Shown: positions 47,315-56,507, counted from the first letter of the stretch. The stretch is DNA of 64,000 nt from Streptomyces sp. TLI_053 (GCF_900105395.1 NZ_LT629775.1:1178001-1242000), one strand, 5' to 3'. Numbers and translations: made by a program. The notes: generated from the letters alone by a model not told the origin.

Positions 47315-49504
47315 ATGACCACCCCCGCCACCAGCGTGTTCGACCTTCCCGACCGTCTCGCCGCCAAGGCGGACCCGGCCCTGGTCGGCCCGGACGAGCG
47401 GCACTTCGCGGCCGTCGCGGAGAGCCTGGAACGGACGATCGCCGAGGCCTCCGACAGCCTCGACGCCGCTCGCCGCGCACCCGGCGGCGCCGGCCGGGCC
47501 GCGATGGACCGGGACCTCGAGGTCCACCGCCTGACCGGCCGCCTGCGCGCCCTGCGCCGGTTCGGGCTGGACCTGTGCCTGGGGCGGATCGTCCCGGCGG
47601 ACGGCGCCGAGCCGGTGTACATCGGGCGCCTCGGTCTGACCGACGCCGAGGGCCGCCGGCTGCTGGTCGACTGGCGCTCGCCCGCCGCCGAACCGTTCTT
47701 CGCCGCGACCCACGCCGACCCGGCCGGCCTGGCCAGCCGCCGCCGCTACCGCTGGACCGGCGGGCGGATCACCGACTACTGGGACGAGGTGTTCGCCGCC
47801 GAGAGCCTCGACGGGCACGCCGCCCTGGACGACCAGTCGGCGTTCATCGCCACCCTGGGCGGCAGCCGTTCGGCGCGGATGCGGGACGTGCTGGCCACCA
47901 TCCAGGCCGACCAGGACGCCGTCGTCCGGGCCGGCTCGCGCGGCGCGCTGGTCGTCGACGGCGGCCCCGGCACGGGCAAGACCGTCGTCGCCCTGCACCG
48001 CTCCGCCTACCTGCTCTACTCCGACCCGCGGCTCGGACACCGGCGCGGCGGCCTGCTGTTCGTCGGCCCGCACCAGCCCTACCTGGACTACGTCGCCGAC
48101 GTGCTGCCCAGCCTCGGCGAGGAGGGGGTGCGCACCTGCACCGTGCGGGACCTGGTCGCCGAGGGCGCGGGCGCGACGGCCGAGCCGGACCCGGAGGTGG
48201 CCCGGCTGAAGGGCTCGGCGGACCTGGTGCGGGCGGTGGAGCAGGCCGTGCGGATCTACGAGGAGCCGCCGACCGAGGGCATGATCGTCTCGACCGACTG
48301 GGAGGACCTCCGGCTGGACCCCGAGGACTGGGCCGAGGCCTTCGCGGCCCCCGACCCGGGCACCCCGCACAACGAGGCGCGCGAGCAGGTGTGGGCGGAG
48401 CTGGCGGAGATCCTGCTGGCCAAGCTGGACGGCGGCGAGGACGTCCCGGTCGAGCTGTTCCTGCGCTCGCTGCGGCGGGACGGCGAGCTGGTCGAGGCAC
48501 TGCACCGGGCCTGGCCGCTGCTGGAGGCCGCCGACGTGGTCGGCGACCTGTGGACGGTGCCCGCCTACCTGCGGCTGTGCGCTCCCTGGCTCGCCCCCGA
48601 GGAGGTCCGCCGGCTGCAGCGCGCCGAGCCGCAGGCCTGGACGCTGTCGGACCTGCCGATCCTGGACGCGGCCCGGCAGCGGCTCGGCGACCCGGCGGAC
48701 GCCCGCCGCAGGCGCCGGGAGCAGGTCGCCCTGGCCGCCGAACGCGACCGGATGGCCGAGGTCATCAGCGACATCCTCGAGGCCGACCACGACGGCGAGG
48801 GTGCCGTCGCCATGCTGCGCGGCCAGGACCTCAAGGACACCCTGGTCGACGGCAGCTCCCTGCCCGCCGCCGACCCGGACCGGCTGGCCGGACCGTTCGC
48901 GCACATCGTGGTGGACGAGGCGCAGGAACTGACCGACGCCGAGTGGCAGATGCTGCTGCTGCGCTGCCCGTCCCGGAGCTTCACCATCGTCGGCGACCGG
49001 GCGCAGGCCCGGGAGGGCTTCACCGAGTCCTGGCCGGAGCGGCTGGCCCGGATCGGTCTCGACCGCGCCCGGGTGGCCTCGCTGAGCGTCAACTACCGCA
49101 CGCCGGAGGAGGTCATGGCGGAGGCCGAGCCGGTGATCCGGGCCGCTCTGCCGGACGCCAACGTCCCCACCTCGGTGCGCCGCAGCGGGGTGCCGGTCAC
49201 CCACGGCCCGGTCTCCGGTCTCGACGGTGTGCTGGCCGACTGGCTGGCGGCGCACGCCGAGGGCACCGCCTGCGTCATCGGCGACGCGGCCTTCGCCGCG
49301 GAGTTCGGTGCCACCTGCCGCGAGGAGTTCCGGGCGAGCGGCCGGATCCGGGCGCTCACGCCGCGGCTGGCCAAGGGGCTGGAGTTCGACCTGGTCGTCC
49401 TGGTCGACCCGGCGGGCTTCGGCGAGGGCGTCGGCGGCGCCGTGGACCGCTATGTCGCGATGACCCGGGCGACCCGGCAGCTGGTCGTGCTCACGGGAGC
49501 CTGA
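47315..49504 (+). CDS. helR: RNA polymerase recycling motor ATPase HelR
   Basis: A 729-residue superfamily 1 (UvrD/HelD-like) ATPase. The N-terminal coiled coil (~25-90, DERHFAAVAESLERTIAEAS) is the arm that enters the RNA polymerase secondary channel. Walker A is GGPGTGKT (216-223). Walker B and later motifs are AHIVVDEAQELTDAEWQMLL, SFTIVGDRAQ and the C-terminal VAMTRATRQLVVLT. HelR removes stalled or rifamycin-bound polymerase and confers rifamycin tolerance. The RAE-like repeat upstream supports this family over general HelD. The ATG 47315 fits known N-termini; GTG 47273 with GGAG upstream is possible. Confidence 0.92.
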   Translation: MTTPATSVFDLPDRLAAKADPALVGPDERHFAAVAESLERTIAEASDSLDAARRAPGGAGRAAMDRDLEVHRLTGRLRALRRFGLDLCLGRIVPADGAEPVYIGRLGLTDAEGRRLLVDWRSPAAEPFFAATHADPAGLASRRRYRWTGGRITDYWDEVFAAESLDGHAALDDQSAFIATLGGSRSARMRDVLATIQADQDAVVRAGSRGALVVDGGPGTGKTVVALHRSAYLLYSDPRLGHRRGGLLFVGPHQPYLDYVADVLPSLGEEGVRTCTVRDLVAEGAGATAEPDPEVARLKGSADLVRAVEQAVRIYEEPPTEGMIVSTDWEDLRLDPEDWAEAFAAPDPGTPHNEAREQVWAELAEILLAKLDGGEDVPVELFLRSLRRDGELVEALHRAWPLLEAADVVGDLWTVPAYLRLCAPWLAPEEVRRLQRAEPQAWTLSDLPILDAARQRLGDPADARRRRREQVALAAERDRMAEVISDILEADHDGEGAVAMLRGQDLKDTLVDGSSLPAADPDRLAGPFAHIVVDEAQELTDAEWQMLLLRCPSRSFTIVGDRAQAREGFTESWPERLARIGLDRARVASLSVNYRTPEEVMAEAEPVIRAALPDANVPTSVRRSGVPVTHGPVSGLDGVLADWLAAHAEGTACVIGDAAFAAEFGATCREEFRASGRIRALTPRLAKGLEFDLVVLVDPAGFGEGVGGAVDRYVAMTRATRQLVVLTGA

Positions 49505-49613
49505 CCGGGGCGCGCCCCGGCGGCGGGGCGACGGCCGTCCGTCGTGCCACCGCCGCCGGGGTGTCCGGGGCCGCCGCGTCGCCGCCGGACGTCCGGGGCC
49601 GCCGCGGCCGCGC

Positions 49614-50462
49614 TCAGGCCACCCAGCCGGCCGTGATCCCCTGGACGGCGGACCCGTCCAGGTCCGCGAGCTTGGCCCCGACGAAGGCCCGGGCCCGGTC
49701 CGAGGTCTGGACGCGGAACGGCGGCCGCTCGGCGGTGAGCGCGGCGACGATGCTCGCCGCGGCCGCCTCCGCGCTCTGCGCCTGGTCGAAGGCGGTCCTG
49801 GTACGGGCCACGTAGGCGTCCAGGGCGGGCGCGTAGGGTCCGGCGGCGGCGAGCAGGGCGGGCAGGTCGATGCCCTGACTGGCGACGAACTCGCTCGCCA
49901 CGGCGCCCGGTTCGACGACCGTGACGGTGACGCCGACGGTCGCGGCGACCGGGGCGAGCGACTCCATGAAGCCCTCGACCGCGAACTTGGCCGCGCAGTA
50001 GGCCTCGTTGAAGGGCTGGCCGACCACGCCGCCGACGCTGGTGACGGTGACGACCCGGCCGCCGCTCGCGCGCAGGTGCGGCAGCGCGGCGCGGGTCACC
50101 TCGACCACACCGAAGAAGTTGACCTCCATCACCTCGCGGACGGGGGCGAGACCGTCCTGCTCGACGGTGCCGACCCGGCCGGACCCCGCGTTGTTGACCA
50201 CGGCGTCCAGCCGGCCGTGCCGGGCGGCGACGTCCGCCAGGCACGCGGTCACGGAAGCGGCGTCGGTGACGTCGAGCCTGGCGATCTCGATCCGGTCCGC
50301 GACGCCGGCCGCCTCCGCGGCCTCGGTCAGCGGGCCGGAGCGGCCGGTGTCGCGCATGGTGGCGACGACCCGGAAGCCGGCGCCGGCCGCGGCGATCGCG
50401 GCGGCCAGGCCGATGCCGCTGGAGGTGCCGGTGATGAGAACGATCCGGTCGGTGGTGGTCAC
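49614..50462 (-). CDS. short-chain dehydrogenase/reductase
   Basis: A 282-residue classical SDR. The cofactor motif is TGTSSGIG (11-18), followed by NNAG and the active-site SVGGVVGQPFNEAYCAAKFA with Tyr-x3-Lys. The conserved PGAV then leads to VASEFVASQG. Asp in LDVTDAAS points to NAD(P) binding of the usual type. The substrate is unknown. It is divergent from a MarR regulator, and both starts flank the operator-like palindrome at 50581-50622, so MarR control is probable. Start at GTG 50462. Confidence 0.88.
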   Translation of the reverse strand: MTTTDRIVLITGTSSGIGLAAAIAAAGAGFRVVATMRDTGRSGPLTEAAEAAGVADRIEIARLDVTDAASVTACLADVAARHGRLDAVVNNAGSGRVGTVEQDGLAPVREVMEVNFFGVVEVTRAALPHLRASGGRVVTVTSVGGVVGQPFNEAYCAAKFAVEGFMESLAPVAATVGVTVTVVEPGAVASEFVASQGIDLPALLAAAGPYAPALDAYVARTRTAFDQAQSAEAAAASIVAALTAERPPFRVQTSDRARAFVGAKLADLDGSAVQGITAGWVA

Positions 50463-50580
50463 GGGGACTCCTTGCCTTGCCGGAGCCGCGGCCGTCGGGC
50501 GGCCGTGCCCCGGAGCGGGGACTGGCGTGCGGTGGTCCGCACGCGGTGATTCGCGTGCCGTGGTTCGCACCCGGCAACTT

Positions 50581-50622
50581 GTGTGCGTGCACACACACCC
50601 TAGAGGATGTGTGCACGCACAC
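50581..50622. promoter_or_regulatory. MarR operator-like inverted repeat
   Basis: GTGTGCGTGCACAC (50581-50594) and its exact reverse complement GTGTGCACGCACAC (50609-50622) flank a 14-base spacer in the SDR-MarR divergent gap. Each arm is itself nearly palindromic around TGCACA/TGTGCA, so this may be two binding sites. TAGGCT at 50632-50637, about six bases before the MarR ATG, could be a -10 box of a nearly leaderless transcript. Confidence 0.65.
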
Positions 50623-50643
50623 GCAAACAGGTAGGCTTCCGGT

Positions 50644-51108
50644 ATGTCGCAGCGCACCGACCTCACCCTGGGCGACCTCACCGCCCGCGACCACGCCTTC
50701 TACGGCCTGGTCTGGGCGGGCACGACCCTGAGCGCCCGGGTCGACCAGGCCCTCGCCCGGGCCCACGACCTGCCGCTCTCCTGGTTCGAGGTGATGCTCT
50801 GGCTGCGGGGCCAGGCGGAACCGGTCGCCGCCTCCGACCTGGGCGCCAAGACCCTGCTCAGCCGCAGCCAGGTCTCCCGGGTCACCGACGCGCTGCAGGC
50901 CCGCGGCCTGGTCGAGCGCGCACCCTCCCCCACCGACGCCCGCTCCGTGCGGATCGCACTCACCGAGGAGGGACGACGGCTGTTCACCGAGGCCGACGCC
51001 ACCCGCCGGGCGGCACTCGCCGAGGTCTTCGACGACCGCCTCGACGACGGCGACATCGCCGCTCTGGAGGCCGTCTGGGCCAAGCTCAAGCGCCCCGCCG
51101 GGGCCTGA
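50644..51108 (+). CDS. MarR-family transcriptional regulator
   Basis: A 154-residue winged-helix regulator. Helices 1-2 (ARVDQALARAHDLPLSWFEV) precede the recognition helix region ASDLGAKTLLSRSQVSRVTD and the wing with VERAPSPTDARSVRIALTEE, where the DxRS/R motif is typical. The C-terminal helix forms the dimer. It is likely autoregulatory and controls the divergent SDR gene, judged by the shared palindrome. The start is ATG 50644. The inducer is unknown. Confidence 0.9.
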   Translation: MSQRTDLTLGDLTARDHAFYGLVWAGTTLSARVDQALARAHDLPLSWFEVMLWLRGQAEPVAASDLGAKTLLSRSQVSRVTDALQARGLVERAPSPTDARSVRIALTEEGRRLFTEADATRRAALAEVFDDRLDDGDIAALEAVWAKLKRPAGA

Positions 51109-51239
51109 CCCGCCGACCCGCGCGCGCCGGCGGGCCAACCGCCCCCGCGGCCCGCCGCCCCGATACCGGAATCCCACCGGGCGGTCAAGAATGCGCGACT
51201 CCCTGGGCGAGCCGCGCCGCGGAGCGTGATCATGGACCT

Positions 51240-53027
51240 ATGCGGTTCCGGCACGACGACGGAGGAGACGGCGGCACCCCCACGAACGCGGACACCCCCG
51301 CGCTCGCGGCGGCGGCCGCGGCGCTCTCCGGGAGTGCGCCGGACACTACCGACAGCGACGACCCCGACCTCCTGCGTCAGCTGCTCGACGTCCTGCCGAC
51401 CGGGGTCGCCCTGCTCGACCCCGAACTGCGCTGGTCGTACCTGAACGCCGCCTTCACCACCGTCACCGGTCTGCCCCGGGCCGACCTGCTGGGCCGGCCG
51501 GCCCCGGACACCGCCTTCGCCGACGCCGTCGGCACCGTGCGCCGGGTCCTGGACGACGGCCGCGACCGCGAGCGCGTCGCCGGCGGCCCGGACGGCCCGG
51601 GCCTCCCCGTCCCGGCGGGCCTGCGGATCCGCTACCGGCCGCTCACCGCCGGAGGCCGCGTCATCGGCGTGATCGTGGCCGTCCTGGACGATCCCGACCC
51701 GGTCCAGGAACTGCGCCGCGAGCTCACCCGGGCCCGGACCAGGCTCGCCCTCCTGGAGGCCGCCGCCGAGCTGATCGGCACCACCCTCGACATCGACACC
51801 ACCGGCGCCGAACTCGCCGCGTTCGCCGTGCCCCGGCTGGCCGAGCTCGCCACCGTCGACGTCCTGCCGCCGGCCACCGCCGCCAGGCCCGGCGGGACAC
51901 CGGGCCTGCGGTTCCACCGGGCCGGGCTGGCCGCCGCGCCCGCGCTGCGCGCGGACCTCGGCCCCCTGGCCCGCCCGGGCGAGTCGCTGCGCCACCGGGA
52001 GGGGTCGGTGGCGGCCCGCGCCCTGGCCTCCGGCGTCGCCGTGCTGCTCGCCCCGCGCGGCGCCGAGGAGCTCGCCGCGGCCGCGCCCGATCCGCACGCC
52101 GAGGCCGTCTTCCGCACCCTCGGGGTGACCTCGCTGCTGGTGCTGCCGCTCACCGCACGCGGTCAGCTGGTCGGCCTGCTGACCCTGGCCCGCACCGACG
52201 CCTCCCCCGGCTTCGGCCCGGACGACGCGGTGCTGGTCGGCGACCTCGCCGCCCGGGCGGCGACCGGCATCGACAACGCCCGCCGCTACAGCCGTTCCCA
52301 GGGCATCGCCCTCGACCTCCAGCGCGCCCTGCTCAGCGAACCGGGCAACCCGCACCAGAACCTCGAACTCGCCTCCCGCTACCTGCCGTCCGGCAGCAGC
52401 TCGGTGGTCGGCGGCGACTGGTACGAGACCGTCCGGCTGCCGTTCGGGCGGACCCTGCTGGTCATGGGCGACGTGATGGGCCACGGCGTCGAGGCGGCCG
52501 TCGACATGAGCAACTACCGCTCCACCCTGCGCGACGTCGCGGGCATGGACCTTCCTCCGCACCGGATCCTGCGGCAGCTGGACACCGTCATCGCCGCCAA
52601 CGAGTCCGCCCGCCCCGCGACCTGCCTGCTCGCGCTCGCCGACCCCGGCCGGGGCCGGTGGACCTTCTCCGGCGCCGGACACCTCCCGCCCGCGCTGATC
52701 GCGCCCGGGCGGCCCACCGAACTGCTGCGGATCCCGACCGGCCCGCCGCTCGGCACCGGGGTCGGCGGCTACGAACTCTCCACCCGGCCCCTCCTGCCCG
52801 GCGAGACCCTGTTGCTGTACACGGACGGTCTGGTCGAACGGCGCGGCGAGGACATCGACGTCTCGCTGGCCCGGCTGGCCGCCCTGCGCCTGCCCGTCAC
52901 CGGTCCGCTGGACGACCTGCTCGACGCCGCCCTGCACGCCCTCGGCCCGGCCCCCGGGCACCCGGCGGAGGACGACGTCGCCGTGCTGGCTGCCCGGCCC
53001 CGGCTCCGGCCGCCGCCCCGGGCATAG
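51240..53027 (+). CDS. PAS-GAF-SpoIIE (PP2C) serine phosphatase
   Basis: A 595-residue sensor phosphatase with no membrane segment. A PAS domain lies at ~45-155 (LLDVLPTGVALLDPELRWSY). A GAF domain follows at ~165-350 (LGVTSLLVLPLTARGQLVGL). The PP2C/SpoIIE catalytic domain is at ~375-585, with metal-binding motifs VVGGDWYE, LLVMGDVMGHGVEAA, LLYTDGLVERR and AEDDVAVLAA. These enzymes dephosphorylate anti-anti-sigma (STAS) proteins, opposing RsbW-like kinases. One such kinase is at 40243-40677, though a link is only inferred. The ATG at 51240 is the first start in front of the conserved part; an unconserved acidic leader precedes the PAS domain. Confidence 0.9.
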   Translation: MRFRHDDGGDGGTPTNADTPALAAAAAALSGSAPDTTDSDDPDLLRQLLDVLPTGVALLDPELRWSYLNAAFTTVTGLPRADLLGRPAPDTAFADAVGTVRRVLDDGRDRERVAGGPDGPGLPVPAGLRIRYRPLTAGGRVIGVIVAVLDDPDPVQELRRELTRARTRLALLEAAAELIGTTLDIDTTGAELAAFAVPRLAELATVDVLPPATAARPGGTPGLRFHRAGLAAAPALRADLGPLARPGESLRHREGSVAARALASGVAVLLAPRGAEELAAAAPDPHAEAVFRTLGVTSLLVLPLTARGQLVGLLTLARTDASPGFGPDDAVLVGDLAARAATGIDNARRYSRSQGIALDLQRALLSEPGNPHQNLELASRYLPSGSSSVVGGDWYETVRLPFGRTLLVMGDVMGHGVEAAVDMSNYRSTLRDVAGMDLPPHRILRQLDTVIAANESARPATCLLALADPGRGRWTFSGAGHLPPALIAPGRPTELLRIPTGPPLGTGVGGYELSTRPLLPGETLLLYTDGLVERRGEDIDVSLARLAALRLPVTGPLDDLLDAALHALGPAPGHPAEDDVAVLAARPRLRPPPRA

Positions 53028-53087
53028 CGGGCCCGGGGCCGCGGGGACGAGTCGGCGGGGAGGCGGCGGGGAGGGGGCGGCGTCCGC

Positions 53088-54281
53088 TCAGAGCTTGCCC
53101 AGGGCCTGCTCCAGGTCGGCCCAGAGGTCCTCGGGGTGCTCGATGCCGACGGCGAGCCGCACGGTGCCGGGGCCGATCCCGGCGGCGACCAGCTCCTCGT
53201 CCGAGAGCTGGCGGTGCGAAGTGCTGGCCGGGTGCATCACCAGGGTGTGCACCCCGCCGAGCGAGGGCGCGAGCGAGGCGAGGCGGAGCGCGCCGACGAA
53301 CGCGGCCGCGGCCTCCCGCCCGCCGGCCAGGTCGACGGCGAACACCCCGCCCTGGCCCTCCGGCAGCAGCCGGCGGGCCAGCTCGTGGTCCGGGTGGCCC
53401 GGCAGCCCCGGGTGGTGCACGGTGGTGACCGCCGGGTGGGCGGCCAGCCGTCCGGCGAGGTCGAGCGCGGACTCGCTGTGCCGGCGCATCCGCAGCCCGA
53501 GGGTCTGCATCCCCCGCAGGGTCAGCCAGGCGGCGAACGGGTCCAGGGAGGCGCCGAGTTCGACGCCGTGCTCCCAGACCCGGTGGTGCAGCGCGGCGTC
53601 GGCGAAGACGGCGACCCCGGCCAGCACGTCGGAGTGACCGCCCAGGTACTTGGTGGCCGAGTGGACCACGATGTCCGCCCCGTGCTCGATCGGGCGGCAG
53701 AGCAGCGGGGTGGTGAAGGTGTTGTCCACCACGCTCAGCACTCCGGCCTCGCGGGCGACGCCGATCAGGGCGGGCAGGTCGGTGACCCGTGCGGTCGGGT
53801 TGGAGACCGTCTCCAGGTACAGCAGCCGGGTGGCGGGCCGCAGCGCGGCGCGGACCTCCTCCGGATCGTCGCCCCGGACGTGGGTGACCGTCACACCCCA
53901 GCGCGCGGCGAGGTCGGCCAGGGCCGCGAAGGTGCCGCCGTAGAGGCTCTCCTGGGCGATCACGTGGTCCCCGGAGCGGAGCAGGGCGAGCAGCACCGTG
54001 TTGATCGCGCCCATCCCGGAGGAGGCGGCCAGCGCACCGCTGCCGCCCTCCAGCCCGGCCACCGCCTGCTCCAGCGAACGGACCGTCGGATTGCCCATCC
54101 GGTTGTAGAGGAAGGCGCGGCCCGGCCCTCCGAAGGCCTCCGCCAGCGCGTCGCCGTCGGGGAACGCGAAGACGTGGCCCTGGTGGATCGGCACGCCCAG
54201 CGGCCGGCTTCCGACCACCTCCTGCACGGGCGGGTGGACGATCCGGCTCTCGGGCCGCAGCCCGTCGTGGAAGTCGCTCAT
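53088..54281 (-). CDS. Cys/Met-metabolism PLP-dependent enzyme (cystathionine gamma-synthase/lyase family)
   Basis: A 397-residue fold-type I PLP enzyme. Key parts are NRMGNPTVRSLEQAVAGLEG, SSGMGAINT (phosphate contact), ETVSNPTARVTDL, VVDNTFTTPLL with the PLP-binding Asp, and SATKYLGGHSD with the Schiff-base Lys211. The end GTVRLAVGIEHPEDLWADL is typical. Family members are cystathionine gamma-synthase, beta/gamma-lyases and methionine gamma-lyase; residues near the substrate do not let me choose. It is a single gene divergent in layout from the phosphatase gene (convergent stops, 60 bases apart). Confidence 0.87.
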   Translation of the reverse strand: MSDFHDGLRPESRIVHPPVQEVVGSRPLGVPIHQGHVFAFPDGDALAEAFGGPGRAFLYNRMGNPTVRSLEQAVAGLEGGSGALAASSGMGAINTVLLALLRSGDHVIAQESLYGGTFAALADLAARWGVTVTHVRGDDPEEVRAALRPATRLLYLETVSNPTARVTDLPALIGVAREAGVLSVVDNTFTTPLLCRPIEHGADIVVHSATKYLGGHSDVLAGVAVFADAALHHRVWEHGVELGASLDPFAAWLTLRGMQTLGLRMRRHSESALDLAGRLAAHPAVTTVHHPGLPGHPDHELARRLLPEGQGGVFAVDLAGGREAAAAFVGALRLASLAPSLGGVHTLVMHPASTSHRQLSDEELVAAGIGPGTVRLAVGIEHPEDLWADLEQALGKL

Positions 54282-54404
54282 CCCCCCATCCTGTCCGCGT
54301 CCACCGCGACCGGACCAGGGCCAATCCCGTCCCGGTGGCCCCGGATTCCCGGTCGCCGGGTGCCCGTCGGGTGCCCGCTGCGTGCCCGTCGGGTGCCCGT
54401 CGGC

Positions 54405-54443
54405 CGTCCGTCCTTCCGCACCCCTGTCGCGGAAGGACGGACG
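54405..54443. terminator. 15-bp perfect hairpin
   Basis: CGTCCGTCCTTCCGC and GCGGAAGGACGGACG flank a nine-base loop in the gap between the hydrolase (stop 54519, minus strand) and the PLP enzyme (start 54281). It probably ends the hydrolase transcript, as a second terminator after the hairpin at 54489-54514. Short direct repeats of GTGCCCGTCGG precede it at 54357-54403. Confidence 0.7.
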
Positions 54444-54488
54444 GGTCCCGGGGTGTCCGGGGCCGGGGTGAGAGGTCCCGGGGTGTCC

Positions 54489-54514
54489 GGGGGCCGGGCC
54501 GCCGCCCGGCCCCC
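54489..54514 (-). terminator. 11-bp perfect hairpin next to the hydrolase stop
   Basis: GGGGGCCGGGC and GCCCGGCCCCC with a four-base loop end five bases past the stop of the alpha/beta hydrolase gene. Together with the hairpin at 54405-54443 it makes a tandem terminator. Confidence 0.7.
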
Positions 54515-54518
54515 GGGG

Positions 54519-55544
54519 TCAGAGGTGACGGCCGAGGAAGTCCCGGACCAGTGCGGCGATCTCCGGGCCGTGCGTCTCCAGGGCGAAGTGCCCGGCGTCG
54601 AGCAGGTGGATCTCGGCGTCCGGGAGGTCGCGGGCGAAGGCCCTGGCCCCCGCGGGGCCGAAGATCTCGTCGTTGCGGCCCCAGGCGACCAGGGTCGGCG
54701 GCCGGTGCGTCCGGAAGTACTCCTGGAAGTCCGGGTAGCCCTCCAGGTTGAACTGGTAGTCCCAGAACAGCTGGAGCTGGATCTCCCGGTTGCCCGGGCG
54801 GTCCAGTCCGGCCTGGTCGAGCGTCCAGCTGTCCGGGGAGAGCCGGTCCAGCCGGTCGGCGGGCACCCCGTGGGTGTACTGCCAGCGGGTGGCGGACGCG
54901 GTGAGCAGCTCGCGCACGGCGGGCTCGTGGGCGGGGCGGTCCACGGCGTGGGCGAACAGCACGTCCCAGAACGGGGTGAACCCCTCCGGGTAGGCGTTGC
55001 CGCTCTGGCTGATCAGGGCGGTGACCCGTTCCGGGTGCCGGGAGGCGATCCGCAGTCCGATCGGGGCGCCGTAGTCCTGGATGTAGAGGGCGAACCGGTC
55101 GAGGCCGAGCGTGTCCAGCAGGGCGAGGGTGTACTCGGTGAGCTTCTCGAAGCTGTACTCGAACTCACCGACGGGCGGGGTGGCGGACTGCCCGAAGCCC
55201 ACGTGGTCGGGGGCGACGAGGTGGTAGGAGTCGGCGAGGTCCCGCAGCAGGCCGCGGAACATCGCCGAGCTGGTGGGGAAGCCGTGCAGCAGGACCAGGG
55301 TCGGCCGGGCCGGGTCCCCCGCCTCGCGGTAGAAGACCGGCAGGCCGTCGATCTCGACCGTGCGGTGGCGCACCTCGGTGTGCGGGGCGGAACCGCCCGC
55401 GGTGGAGTCCTGGTCGGTGGTGGCGTGGTCTGCGTCGGTGGTCGTGCGGCCTGCGCCGGTGGCGGTGTGGATCGCGCCGGTGGTGGTGCGGCCTGCGCGG
55501 ACGGTGGTGCGGCCTGCGGCTTCGGTACGGGCGGCGGCGGACAC
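54519..55544 (-). CDS. alpha/beta hydrolase, haloalkane dehalogenase/epoxide hydrolase type
   Basis: A 341-residue hydrolase. LLHGFPTSSAMF is the oxyanion loop, and the nucleophile elbow LYIQDYGAPIGLRIA carries Asp rather than Ser, as in dehalogenases and epoxide hydrolases. The charge-relay parts are WGRNDEIFGPAG and DAGHFALETHG. The ~60 residues before the catalytic domain are a low-complexity Thr/Ala/Arg/Gly tail made by a degenerate DNA repeat. GTG 55544 has GAGGAG six bases upstream and is preferred. A GTG at 55631 overlaps the stop of the preceding MBL gene and would add 29 residues. The two hydrolases are probably one unit. Confidence 0.82.
   Translation of the reverse strand: MSAAARTEAAGRTTVRAGRTTTGAIHTATGAGRTTTDADHATTDQDSTAGGSAPHTEVRHRTVEIDGLPVFYREAGDPARPTLVLLHGFPTSSAMFRGLLRDLADSYHLVAPDHVGFGQSATPPVGEFEYSFEKLTEYTLALLDTLGLDRFALYIQDYGAPIGLRIASRHPERVTALISQSGNAYPEGFTPFWDVLFAHAVDRPAHEPAVRELLTASATRWQYTHGVPADRLDRLSPDSWTLDQAGLDRPGNREIQLQLFWDYQFNLEGYPDFQEYFRTHRPPTLVAWGRNDEIFGPAGARAFARDLPDAEIHLLDAGHFALETHGPEIAALVRDFLGRHL
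55392..55520. repeat. degenerate tandem repeat in the N-terminal coding part of the hydrolase
   Basis: Imperfect copies of a motif close to GGTGGTGGTGCGGCCTGCGC recur several times, encoding the AGRTTT/AGRTTV-like segments of the N-terminal tail. Strand slippage could change tail length, not always in frame. Confidence 0.6.
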
Positions 55545-55627
55545 GGGAGTGCTCCTCGGCTGGGTCCGGTGCTGGCGTTCGGTCGGGCGGGAGTCGGCGG
55601 TCGCAGCCCCCGGGCGTTCGGGGCCGC

Positions 55628-56461
55628 TCACAGCGACTCGGGAACGCCGGGGGTCAGCAGCCGCAGCCGGCCGGTCAGGTCGGGGGCCGAGAAGGCCCCG
55701 GTGATGGCGTCCGGGTCCTCGCCGAGGTGCTCCCAGGACTCGTAGTGGACCGGGACCACCGTGCGGGCGCCCAGGAGCCGGGCGAGTTCGGCCCCCTCGC
55801 GGGCGCTCATCGAGAACGCCCGGTCGCCGGTGGACGGGAAGTGGGCGTCACCCAGGTGCAGGAAGGCGGTGTCCACGGTGAAGCGTTCGGCGATGCCCGC
55901 CAGTTCGTCGTGGCGGACGGTGTCCCCGGAGAGGTAGAGGGTGCCGCCGTCGTACTCGACGACGAAGCCGGTGACCGGGCCGGTGACCTCCTCGGTGCCG
56001 GGCGGTCCGTGCCGGGCGGGGGTGGCCGTCACGGTGACGGTCGTGGCGCCGGCCGTGATCCGGCGGCTCTCCCAGGTCGCCAGCCCCTCGGCCGCTCCGC
56101 CGAGCCGTTCGGCGGCCTCGGGCGTGGTGAGCACGGTGGTGGCGCCGGCCAGCACGGTCCGGCCGGTCGGGTCGAGGTTGTCGGCATGCTGGTCGTGGGA
56201 GAGCAGGACGAGGTCGATCGGCGGCAGGCGGTCGGCGGTGAGCACCGGGCCGGCGGTACGGCGCAGCGGGCGGGCCGCCGGGTAGTCGGCCGGGCCGGGG
56301 TCGAGGGCCGGGTCGGTGAGGACGGTCAGGTCGCCGATCCGCAGCAGGACGGTGGCGGTGCCCAGGTGGGCGGCGGTGACGGTGACCGGGGTGGTGGGCG
56401 TCGGCGTGGTGGTGGGCGTGTTCCGTGCTGCTGTCGGTGCTGGTGTGCGGTGGTCGGACAT
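55628..56461 (-). CDS. MBL-fold metal-dependent hydrolase
   Basis: A 277-residue metallo-beta-lactamase-fold protein of the UlaG-like group. A Thr/Pro-rich N-terminus (~8-28) precedes the domain. The metal motif is VLLSHDQHADNLDPTGR (His, His, Asp), followed by TPARHGPPGTEEVTGPVTGF, GTLYLSGDT and a final VPVHYESWEHLGEDP with His. Family members hydrolyse esters, phosphodiesters or lactones; the substrate is unknown. Its stop overlaps a potential start of the alpha/beta hydrolase gene. It is separated from the FMN reductase gene upstream by 46 bases on the same strand, so the three may form one unit. Confidence 0.85.
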   Translation of the reverse strand: MSDHRTPAPTAARNTPTTTPTPTTPVTVTAAHLGTATVLLRIGDLTVLTDPALDPGPADYPAARPLRRTAGPVLTADRLPPIDLVLLSHDQHADNLDPTGRTVLAGATTVLTTPEAAERLGGAAEGLATWESRRITAGATTVTVTATPARHGPPGTEEVTGPVTGFVVEYDGGTLYLSGDTVRHDELAGIAERFTVDTAFLHLGDAHFPSTGDRAFSMSAREGAELARLLGARTVVPVHYESWEHLGEDPDAITGAFSAPDLTGRLRLLTPGVPESL

Positions 56462-56507
56462 CTCTCTGTTCCCCCCGTCGTACGGTGTGCGGTGCGCGGG
56501 CGGGGCG

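Noticed and set aside
54300-54518. Short direct repeats considered as an attachment site or mobile element end
   Set aside because: No integrase, transposase or target duplication is present, and the repeats are explained by two terminator hairpins and GC-rich slippage.
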